Notes under the pieces: generated by a model | Database searches by the model: none | Told to the model about the DNA's origin: nothing | What the model saw: only the letters and a program-made list of their open reading frames with translations | NCBI GenBank assembly: GCA_933822405.4 | Contig: CAKOGP040002014.1 | Span: 1-64,000 of the forward strand | DNA: 64,000 nucleotides | Reading direction: 5' to 3' | DNA from: Cylindrotheca closterium | Taxonomy: Eukaryota; Bacillariophyta; Bacillariophyceae; Bacillariales; Bacillariaceae | Shown here: positions 51,031 to 60,160 of the stretch, piece after piece | Layout: each line of letters starts with the position of its first letter | Numbering within the stretch: position 1 is the first letter of the stretch | Position numbers and translations under genes: made by a program

Positions 51031-53265
51031 TAGTATTTGACATATATTGCGGGTTCTCTTCTCACTTCTGGGTAATCATTCCATTTTGCAAAGCCTTTGG
51101 AGTAAGTCATTGCACCTTCCCCTCCACTGTTGCTGGGTTCGAGCCGGTTCCAAAAACACCCTCCAGATTGCAAACAACCGTCCGCTGTAGTATAAATACC
51201 CACTTCCACACACCTTCCGTCTCCAAATCATTGCCTCCAATCAAGCCAGTACCTAGCATCACCAAGAACTGCTGCTATTTCTTTGATGCAATCGTGATCA
51301 TCTTGATTCTTGACCTTGGCCAAGCTCAAACCCATTTGAGCAGATTTAGCAAGGTGTCCAGCATATGCCATTGAAGGGGCGATGTAGTAAGCTTGTCTTT
51401 TGCAAGACGACGAGAGCGGCTTTTCATATAGTCCAATCCGAAGATTCTGGGGTTGGAAATCGTTCCACCCAAGATTTTCGTTTGACTGCAGTCTCGAATC
51501 AATAGCAACTTCTAGACCGGTGGCTGTTCCGCTTAAATCATTTGGTTCGTTTGGAAGCCAGAAGTATCCTCCAGGTTGCAAACAACCGTCAGCGGTTGTG
51601 TAGAATGGACAATTATCGCCATCCCACGCCCATACTCCTGGTGACTCCAAGGTTGCCCCAAGGACCAAAATTTTATCAAATCCATTGGCTGCGACGGAAT
51701 CAAAATGCGTCAAGATTAGTTCAATCATTTCAGGCTCACTGCTGTCTCTCGCCGTTGCCAATATCATGCCGAAAGTGGCAGCGTAGGTCACATGATCCGC
51801 AAGAGATTTTGCGTCGGTGGTTGCCCAATATACTTTTGGACCGACCATTCAGAAAACACATGTTGGAACGCTTGATGGGACATCACTTGGGGCAACGGAA
51901 GGTTCCTGGCTGCTACTGGGACTGCTCGATGGATGCAACGATGGGACTTGCGAAGGACTTTTCGAAGGGACTCTGGTTGGGATTTTTGAAGGCGTCATCG
52001 AAGGAGTTTTTGATGGACCTGCTGAGGGACTGTTCGACGGACTGTTCAAAGGGCTGTTTGACAACATTGTAAACCGACTGTTTGAAGGACTTGTAGAAGG
52101 TCCAGCCGAAGCAGTGACTGTTGGAATAGGAGTAGCATCCGGAACTGGAACAAGAGTAGGACTTATGGTTGGCGTTTCAGTTGGGACGGGAGTGACATCC
52201 GGCGTCGTTGGGCTCGAAGTATTTGGAAGCGAGCTTGGAACCGAGCTTGGGACCTTCGAAGGCTCTTGCATAGGTTCTTCTGTAGTTGAGAATGCGACAG
52301 GTTTTCTTGTCGGATCCATTGATGGCATGTCAGTGGGACGATCCAAAGAAGGATCAAATCTTGCTCCAATGGGGCTTTTGGCCGGTTGGTGCAAGAGTAT
52401 CAGACTTAACATGCCTGTTGATTGCAAACAGATTCACATTCTTGATGACTGGATCTCCGGGGAACGCAGCTGTTAGTCGTAAGCCTGGCAAATCCACATC
52501 TTCCAAGATAAGAGAAGTCAATCTCAAAAAGCTCACATCATCCAGAATGATGTCCAGGTTTCTGTGTAGCTCGAGCTCCTGAACGTGACCCGTTTGAAGC
52601 GATTTGAGCACCGACCGCAGAACGCGAGGATCTTCCTCCTTCGGCTCTTTGCATTGCCTCTTGATCTGTACTGGTTTGATGGGAATAAGAAGACTTAGAG
52701 CGTGACTCCTTTGCACTGTGAGCACCTACTATAGCTCGGGATGATCTTCCTCTTGTGGTCCCTTGCTTTGCCTCTCGATCTTCATTGGCTCGATGGGAAT
52801 GAGAAGACTTGGAGCGAGATGATTTCCCACCTTTGGTCCTGTTCATCTTTTCATCTCGATCTTCATTGGCTCGATGATGGGAAGAATGAGAAGACTTGGA
52901 GCGAGACGATTTCCCACCTTTGGACCTTTTCCTTTCATCTCGATCTTCCCTGGTTGGGTGGGAATCAGAAGACTTGGAGCCAGACGATCTTCCTCCGTTG
53001 ACCCTTTGCTTTTTGTCTTGATCTTCATTGGTTCGGTGGGAATCAAAAGACCTGGAGCGCGATGATTTCCCACCTTTGGTCCTCTTCTTCTCTAGCTCAT
53101 TGAAAAGGCTCTCTTTTGGAGCAAGAAGAAGGTTTGAGCTTGCTACGCTTATTGCTTTCATCACAATCGCCTACGACGGGAGCAGATTCAGATGTCCCTC
53201 CTCCTGATGTTGCTTTTTGCTTTGCCACTTGTTCTCTGGCGCTCCTTTTGCGTTTTGTCTTCCAT
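51031..53265 (-). pseudogene. Broken paralogue of the double-lectin membrane protein
   Basis: It follows the gene at 42486-45215 piece by piece in changing frames: MEDKTQKERQRTSGKAKS from 53265; SGGGTSESAPVV and the Ser/Arg/Lys repeats; an abrupt jump from ASNGSRS to a DVSFLRLTSLILEDVDLPGL segment, meaning that the membrane span and most of the Cys module are deleted; the P-S stalk; an in-frame TGA after PTCVF (near 51849); lectin domain 1 (VWAWDGDNCPFYTTADG, LQPGGYFW); and lectin domain 2 in a third frame ending WNDYPEVRREPAIYVKY at 51031. Several frameshifts, a stop and a large deletion make it non-functional. Confidence 0.8.
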
Positions 53266-53773
53266 GGAAAAATCTTCTTTGATATCCATAGTCTCGCGAT
53301 GAAGTGAGACTATATACTTTGCAAATTTATGACAAGGTGGTCTATCGGTATCAAAGAAGAAGAATTTGTGAGCGTCACATGATGAAGCCCAAAGATTTCC
53401 AAGCAAAGTTCTTCAAGTCATCGCAAATTTTTCGTTTTTTTCTCTTGCGTGTTGTCACTTTGAAATAGCGCATCCATTTTTATGACCCCGAATGCCTTCC
53501 ACTCATGGGATTTTAATAATACCTGGGATATGCCGCATTTTGTCGTGAATCTGATTAGAGATTGGAGGCAGGCAGGCTTGATCACCCTTTCTGCAGGGGG
53601 GTTGGTGATTCAACATCTTCCGTCGTCATGGAATTCAATCATTGTTTAACACTTCATGGTCTTGGTGGTGTTTTCAATACTCCTGTCTATACTTTTAAAA
53701 ACATTCGTTAAGTGAGACATGATGAAAATCGTCCGCAATTACCGTTACAATTGTACTCAATTACCGTTTAAAA

Positions 53774-53845
53774 TGTTGTCAATTGTCGTCAATTGTTGTC
53801 AATTGTCGTCAATTGTTGTCAACGGTCATAAGGACCATTGACAAC
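53774..53845 (+). repeat. Ten-base tandem repeat joined to an inverted repeat
   Basis: About five units alternate TGTTGTCAAT and TGTCGTCAAT (53774-53822), each giving CAATTG. The end of the array forms an inverted repeat with one mismatch: GTTGTCAACGGTC (53815-53827) against GACCATTGACAAC (53833-53845), loop of five. Confidence 0.75.
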
Positions 53846-54135
53846 AATGTCTGGGTCATTGACGACATTTTTCTTTGTGTCGATGGCTTGCGTGCGCACA
53901 TGCCAATCCAGTAGCAGCTCACGACAAAACGATGGCGATTATTATTGTACGCATGCAATGCCGTCATCTCTCTGCTTGTTAAATACTCGACTGGTCGCTT
54001 TTAATTTGCCCTAAGTCAATTTCATCATGAGAGACTAAGCTAATGCAGAAAAGGGTGAAAATGACCACACGGACTAAAAAGAAATCATAGAAACCCGGAT
54101 CTAGGACAAACTGCGGGGTATCCCTGGTAGTAGCT

Positions 54136-54184
54136 GTAGTACTTTCGCCTTCCATGTCAGTGGTATCGTAGTACTTTCGCCTTC
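54136..54184 (+). repeat. 17-bp direct repeat
   Basis: GTAGTACTTTCGCCTTC occurs at 54136-54152 and again at 54168-54184. Confidence 0.85.
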
Positions 54185-54820
54185 ACCTATAGTACTATAT
54201 TGGCGTATATTGAGAAATGTCTTTATGGGGGTGTGAGGATGTAGGTAGATAATGTGGATGATGAGAGAAGGTGACATGCCCATGTATTGGTGTAACAAAG
54301 TGTAAGTGGATAATGTAATGGTGATTGTGGTTTGTATTTGATCCAAGATACACGGGCGGGGATGATTTATGATATATGAAAAATGTGAGGTAATATACGG
54401 CACGGTATTGAATATCCAATAAAATCTCATACACGCGCTATCTCACGTCTTCACCGCGTGACCCCCATCACAATACGTGCGTGGCGTTATAACTACACGT
54501 AGTGTACTGTCAGCAGAACCGATGCGAATGCTGCGAAACATACAACTGAATATGCGTTATGTGTACCGGTACCAGTTAGTATCGTACCAATACGTGTACG
54601 TGTACGTGTACGACACGCACGTGCGTGGAATTTGAGAGCCGATCGATTGTTTTTATTGCTTGAACAAGCAGGCGTACCTGGTACGCAGACTGACTGGCTC
54701 TTTCTATCGTAACATTTATTATAATAATACCTACTGTACCGGTAGTATTTCCCTCATCGCATCACAAACAATAAGGTGAAGGATCATATCAATATCATAT
54801 CAACAACATCATAGCATAGT

Positions 54821-55801
54821 ATGAAAGTCAAAGGCGGCGGTCCTCCACCTTCCACAGATCCATCGGAATGGCCTCACCGACCCGCTTATATCTGTGCGCA
54901 TCCGGACGTCCAGACACCCCACCACAAAGAAGGATCTCCCTTGCCTTTGGATGAGATTGTCGAATTTGAAACGGATTTGTTTCAAGGGAAAATGATTTGT
55001 CGGCTCAAGCCTGTGCCACCAACACCCGATAAGGACGAAGCGGCAATCCAAGCCCAAGAGGAATATTTTGCGAGTCGCAATACACATTATCAATTCATCA
55101 TTCAGGGACGCTTCAAACGAGAAATTCCATTTTCGGATCTAGTCATTGGAGACTTTTATGAGCGACCCATGCTCGGGGTTCCCAAGGGGCTCTTCATTCG
55201 CATGTACCAGCGATTTTTGGAATCTCTATATCCAGGAATGGTCATGGACATGACCTCGGAAAAGCCAAAGGTCTTTACGCCATTGGCATCGGCACAAATC
55301 ATGCGTGTGGATCTACCTGGAAACGAACCCAATATACACGACAAGGCCGTGCTGCAAGAGATGCATTCCTTGGAAGATACCACCTTACTATTTGAGCATC
55401 CGATCCAACCTCCCACCAAATTGCCACGACCTGGCACGACCACTTCCCCGTCCAAACGACGAGGACATCTTTCCAAACCCAAGAATGCTTGTCATTATCA
55501 GACCAATCCAAATCACATTTACACGATAGAATGGGGCGACGCCGCCATGTGTTTTGGATCTTATTATCAATATGCCGTGGGATTCAAGATTGATCTGGCC
55601 AAGAGTATGAATGCCCAGCCACTTGCGTTTGCAATATTTACTAGACAACAAGAGATTGTCTGCAAATTTCCCATCTGGAACGAACGATTGATTGATGAAA
55701 TGAAAGCGGCGGAAACCATTACGGAAGAGTCTCCAGAAGATGACCCGAGTGACTCGGTAGTAGTAGACCGACCTGACAGTGTATGGCAGTCTTCAGATTG
55801 A
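54821..55801 (+). CDS. Duc1/DUF1769-like protein, copy 2 (326 aa)
   Basis: It aligns with the gene at 1856-2821 over its whole length: KGGGPPPSTDPSEWPHRPAY, FIIQGRFKREIPFSDLVIGD, MLGVPKGLFIRMYQRFLESL, DMTSEKPKVFTPLASAQIMR, KRRGHLSKPKNACHYQTNPN and SMNAQPLAFAIFTRQQ. The Ser-rich insert of copy 1 is missing and the C-terminal tail is a longer acidic one (ESPEDDPSDSVVV). A cytosolic, possibly phosphoinositide-binding protein at the cell cortex, by analogy with yeast Duc1 (inference). The start is fixed by the shared first residues. Confidence 0.75.
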   Translation: MKVKGGGPPPSTDPSEWPHRPAYICAHPDVQTPHHKEGSPLPLDEIVEFETDLFQGKMICRLKPVPPTPDKDEAAIQAQEEYFASRNTHYQFIIQGRFKREIPFSDLVIGDFYERPMLGVPKGLFIRMYQRFLESLYPGMVMDMTSEKPKVFTPLASAQIMRVDLPGNEPNIHDKAVLQEMHSLEDTTLLFEHPIQPPTKLPRPGTTTSPSKRRGHLSKPKNACHYQTNPNHIYTIEWGDAAMCFGSYYQYAVGFKIDLAKSMNAQPLAFAIFTRQQEIVCKFPIWNERLIDEMKAAETITEESPEDDPSDSVVVDRPDSVWQSSD

Positions 55802-56328
55802 TGGACTGTATGGAAGCATCATCATCATCATCATCCTCATCACCATCCTCATCAGGAGCTCGTACATTTAGATTTGTACATACATATCTGAAATCTGAAA
55901 TAGGGGCAGATCTATATTAATAATAGGGTAATATTTTAAAGCATAATGTACCAGTATATAAAAAACAACAAAAAGTAGGAATCTATATACCATGCAACAA
56001 CGCATTGAAAATACCAAAGAAAATAAGTAATGAGCGAACATGTATTAAAATACCAATCAATACATCAACAACACTAACCCTATATAATCCTAATACCCAA
56101 TTTCGCACAAATACAGTTTCACAAGAATGTGATCTGTGAGGTGGCAATATGGTTTCCTATAATGATTGATTGATCGATTGATTGTGTCATTCGTTCGTTC
56201 GTTCATTCGTTCATTCGTTCAATCGTTCAATCGAACTACTCGTTGTTGTCGTTCGTGCGATGATCGATATTCCGATATTGGAAAGACAAATAGGAGCACA
56301 ATCGCTGCGGCCAAGATTTCGACACAGA
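55802..56328. other. Intergenic stretch with simple repeats
   Basis: CAT repeats follow the Duc1-like stop (55818-55850), and GATT/TTCGTTCA repeats lie at 56163-56235. No gene. Confidence 0.5.
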
Positions 56329-57031
56329 TCAAATAGTTTTGCAATCCCCTGGCAACCTCTTCGGCAGTCCATAGGTAAAGTCTTGACCCAATGCATCCAG
56401 TGATACATTATCATTGTTGTTGTTGTTGTTGTTGTTGTCACCATCCTCGTATTTGCCACCGCCATGTACATCAAATGCCAATGCCTCTTCTGCTTTCACT
56501 TTCATTGGCATGTTAAGAGTTCCCATACCAGTATTGTTGTCGTCAACTATTCTCGAAGAATGATAGTGTGGAATCAAATCCATATGATACAAAATGGCAA
56601 TTCCGAGAGACTGCAACCTTGGAAACATCAATAAACTGTAGTGACTGCCCAAAATTTCCAAACAGGGCGAATGATGGTGGTCAATAATAATAACGCAGAC
56701 ATAATAGCCAAGATCCAATCGAAGATCCAATCGAATAAATTGGTACCATCCACAAGATACGCACAATGTAACATTGTTCTTCTGGCTTGTTGTAATAATG
56801 ATTGGCCAATAATAAGTGAGAAGAAATTCCATAAATGGAAATGGGGAATCCCAACAATACAAAGGCACCGGCACTGAACCATGCAATCAAATGCTTGTCA
56901 GTTCCATTGTTCCTCAATTCGTTGGAATATTACCCAATGGCAGCGGCAGTACATGCAACCGTAGACGACCCCAGCAATACGATCGTGGCCAATAGTTTAT
57001 TCATGAACGACAAGAATTGAGATCGACTCAT
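56329..57031 (-). pseudogene. TMEM184/OST-alpha-like membrane protein relic
   Basis: From the ATG at 57031, a hydrophobic start (KLLATIVLLGSSTVAC) reaches an in-frame TAA. Then WFSAGAFVLLGFPISIYGIS, NKPEEQCYIVRILWMVPIYS matches TMEM184 proteins closely. After it the frame ends, the central spans are missing, and in another frame LLMFPRLQSLGIAILYHMDL resembles the last conserved span, followed by a polar tail with an Asn run. A 60-nt GT-AG segment could remove the TAA, but the missing middle remains unexplained, so a pseudogene is most likely. Confidence 0.5.
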
Positions 57032-57619
57032 GATATTCTTTTGTGGTGCTGCGGTATGTATACACGTGTATCATATCAACAGTGCGTGCTACTGTACACT
57101 ACAGCATCATTACATTGTCAGCTACGAGTGTACTGGTATACTATAAAATACTGCAGTGTTTTGCAGTTTCATCATCATCTTTCCTGTTGCATATATTTTT
57201 GTCGCATAAAGATATTTATATTGCATCCGCAATCTAAATCCTCCCGAGACACTTTTTTTGGGCGCTTCTAAATATATCGCAAGAATTCTCCAGGTTTCAT
57301 CAACGGCAGCACATTTCACTAAATCAGATAATTATTTTCTTCTACACATACTTATGCCACGTGTCTTACCCGCCAAAAACTTCGATACGAATCAAAATCT
57401 TCATCTTTTTTATTGCGCACATGGTAAATGGTCAAGCAGTAGAAACAGTCGTACCAAAAACAAACACAATAAACATATTCTATATACAACTTCAATACTA
57501 AGAATAAGAATAGACAAAAGATTGTTGCACAATAGTATCAAACACAACTGACAAACAACAATACAAGATAATCAAGGAATAGTAGGAGGCAAACAACAAC
57601 AACAACAACAACAACAATA
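57032..57619. other. Intergenic stretch before the trypsin-like gene
   Basis: No gene supported. It ends in a CAA-repeat leader (57592-57617) just before the ATG. Confidence 0.5.
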
Positions 57620-59410
57620 ATGACAACGACACGACTACGTCATCATCATCATCATCATTTCTGGTCGTTGTTCGTCACCAGTCTCATTTGCCTGCTAATA
57701 TCGAATGTTGATGCTCGTCGAAATCAACGACAACAACAGCCCAGGATTGTGGGCGGTACCAATGCCAAGCCCGATGAATTTCCCTACTTTGTGCAAATGG
57801 GCAAATGCGGTGGCGTCCTGATTGCACCCGGCATTGTGCTATCCGCCGCCCATTGCATGGAAATTTTTCGGATTGGCGTCTACGTGACGCTGAATCCCCA
57901 CGGCGTCAAGGATCTGTCCTCGAAACGCTTGAAGATTGTGGACCGATATTTTCATCCCTGGTATTGGGACGAATGGGCGAGTTATGATTTTATATTGTTG
58001 CGATTGGAGGAACCCCTTTATTACAATGATGATTCCTTATTCTTATCGACTGAAACCACCACCACCACAACCACCACCACCACAATCACGAAAAATTCCA
58101 ATACCAACACTGACATTGATTTCTCGGTCAATCTGGACGATGCCTTTCCACCTGACAATGTTACATTAACGACCATTGGGTTTGGTACCCTGAAATCGGG
58201 CAGCAATCGATTTCCGGACATTTTGCAAAAGGTGGACTTGACCAGCATGAATTTGGACGATTGCAATGCGACCTTGGAAGGTGAATTGTTGGACGATTCG
58301 TTTTTGTGTGCGGGGACCTATGAGGGTGGAAGAGATTCTTGTCAAGGCGACTCGGGTGGTCCATTGCTTTATGTACGAGGCAATGTCCATATTTTGGTAG
58401 CCTTGGTATCTTGGGGAGAAGGATGTGGTGATGCTGGCATTCCAGGAGCCTATGCTCGTGTCAGCAAAGCCATGCCTTGGATTGAAAAGGTAGTCTGCGA
58501 TTGCTGGAATGTCCAAGGAGCACCCTTTTGTTCGCAATCAATTGTAGCCGCCGACCAGCGACAATCATTGAACAATAACAGCAACAACAGCAACAGCAAC
58601 AACAGCAACAGCAACAGCAGCAACAACAAGAAGAATGAGACGACGACGCTACCACCAAAAGAAGGAGGAGGAGGAGAAGCAGAAGAATTTGAGTGTCCAC
58701 TCTACATTGATCCCAATTGTCAAGACACTCCTGGCTATGTCGATTATGTGGGAGACGTTTGCGCCTGGCACGAAGTCGAAGAGAATCCAGGATGCATCTG
58801 GTATGGAGAATCTCCCGGTGGACCTGGATTTGAAGATTCCAATGCCCAAGGCGAATGTTGTTGGTGTGGTGGAGGCAGTATTATTGTTGACAAACCAAAA
58901 TCACCTCCAATCAAATTTGAACGACATCCGGAATGCATTGACCTAAAAGATTGGAACGATCTATATGGCGACGATTGTGCTTGGTTCGAAGCCAATACGG
59001 ACGAGGGGACTTGCAGTGGGTGGGGAACCATTCGAGGAGGCGCTGGAATGCGGGACATTACACCTGACGAGGCATGTTGTCATTGTGGAGGAGGTATCTT
59101 TCCCACGCCCGCTCCTACCTCACCCGCGCCAACGATCTATGTCGCACCAACGGAATCCATAGCACCAACGCAGACGCCAGTACCATCCTTGGAAGTTGTC
59201 TATGTCGAAAATCCAACACAACAGCCGACGACTGCGACGTCACCACCAGCAAAAGACTCTCAAGCACCAGAACTGAAGGATGATGGATTGAGTGACTCGT
59301 CATCAGCGACTAGTAGTAGTATGAGGAGGAGGAGGATGATGATGGTAGTATCGTCCACCATGAGCATGATGATGATGATACCAATGGTGATAATAGCTAT
59401 AATAATATAG
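57620..59410 (+). CDS. Trypsin-like serine protease with two C-terminal Cys modules (596 aa)
   Basis: A signal peptide with a natural His run (HHHHHHFWSLFVTSLICLLI) precedes PRIVGG (activation after Arg42). Triad: His78 (LSAAHC), Asp123 (SYDFILLRL) and Ser244 (CQGDSGGPL). Asp238 in the S1 pocket predicts cleavage after Lys/Arg. A Thr-rich insert lies at 144-157. After the protease come a Ser/Asn linker and two related Cys modules (about 355-415 and 435-490), each with G-D-x-C-A-W-(H/F)-E and CC-x-CGGG. Last are a P-T stalk and a hydrophobic Met/Ile-rich end, which suggests a membrane or GPI anchor. Likely a surface or secreted protease; the modules may bind wall material (inference). Confidence 0.85.
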   Translation: MTTTRLRHHHHHHFWSLFVTSLICLLISNVDARRNQRQQQPRIVGGTNAKPDEFPYFVQMGKCGGVLIAPGIVLSAAHCMEIFRIGVYVTLNPHGVKDLSSKRLKIVDRYFHPWYWDEWASYDFILLRLEEPLYYNDDSLFLSTETTTTTTTTTTITKNSNTNTDIDFSVNLDDAFPPDNVTLTTIGFGTLKSGSNRFPDILQKVDLTSMNLDDCNATLEGELLDDSFLCAGTYEGGRDSCQGDSGGPLLYVRGNVHILVALVSWGEGCGDAGIPGAYARVSKAMPWIEKVVCDCWNVQGAPFCSQSIVAADQRQSLNNNSNNSNSNNSNSNSSNNKKNETTTLPPKEGGGGEAEEFECPLYIDPNCQDTPGYVDYVGDVCAWHEVEENPGCIWYGESPGGPGFEDSNAQGECCWCGGGSIIVDKPKSPPIKFERHPECIDLKDWNDLYGDDCAWFEANTDEGTCSGWGTIRGGAGMRDITPDEACCHCGGGIFPTPAPTSPAPTIYVAPTESIAPTQTPVPSLEVVYVENPTQQPTTATSPPAKDSQAPELKDDGLSDSSSATSSSMRRRRMMMVVSSTMSMMMMIPMVIIAIII

Positions 59411-60160
59411 TAAAAAGTTGTGATAGTCCTACTGATCGTATGGTGACCTCTACTAATGATAGTTGTATAATATGATTACACTTATTTTAATACTCATATA
59501 CTCATATTATAGTATAGTAGTATTACTCCTTGAGTCAGTCGTCCCCGATTCAAGTTTACAGATCACGACTACCAGGTACCATAGGTACGATACACTTGTG
59601 GGTCTGGTTTGGGCGGCGGGTCCGGAGTAGGAATCAATCTTTATATATAAAATATATATTGTGCTACCGATAGCTAGATGGCATCCATCCAGACAGACAC
59701 GAGAGGTGCTGGCGTCCCATTGCACCGACCCATAAAATGCGCCTACATTCCAGTAGGTACATAGAAAAGTCACAAACACATTGGCGGAAGCAGTCCTGTG
59801 AATTTCATCGTTCGTCGGATTTTGGTGTGGTGACAACGGACAGCAATGAGAGTTTACTTAGAGAAATGCTATTTGAAAATGGTCGCATCTCGAAACTCAC
59901 TTACGGCATTTTGAAAATTCGGGGACAAGCACATACAAATTCCCTCTTAGACTCATTGGACTTGCATCCAATTTGACAAGAGTGAGTTCTAAATCGTTGC
60001 ATGTGTGGATTGGACCACGGCAACTTTCTTCGGCCGATTCCCCAAACCGGATCATCATTATCAATATTGCACAACGTTGGAATAATTGTTTTTTGGTTTG
60101 TTCACATCTCACACAAATCATTATTGATATCATTTTATATATCATTGAACAATTCACACA
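59411..60160. other. Intergenic stretch between trypsin-like and PhoX-like genes
   Basis: No gene supported. Short A/T repeats near 59640-59665. Confidence 0.45.

Larger units (their letters stand above)
53266..54820. other. Intergenic stretch rich in small repeats
   Basis: No gene supported. Repeats are listed separately. Near 54560-54620 is a run of GTACCGGTACC and ACGTGTACGTGTACGTG, and near 54735 another TACCGGTAG. Confidence 0.45.

Noticed and set aside
51840..51860. In-frame TGA after PTCVF in the second lectin copy as another selenocysteine codon
   Set aside because: The intact paralogue has Pro near this place, not Cys, and the copy also has frameshifts and a large deletion. It is a pseudogene stop.
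56900..56990. TMEM184-like TAA as a sign of a non-standard genetic code
   Set aside because: All other genes in the window use TAA/TAG/TGA as stops, apart from the single peroxiredoxin TGA.
57641..57658. Six-His run in the trypsin-like protein as a cloning tag
   Set aside because: It is part of a natural CATCAT repeat, with no vector sequence around it.
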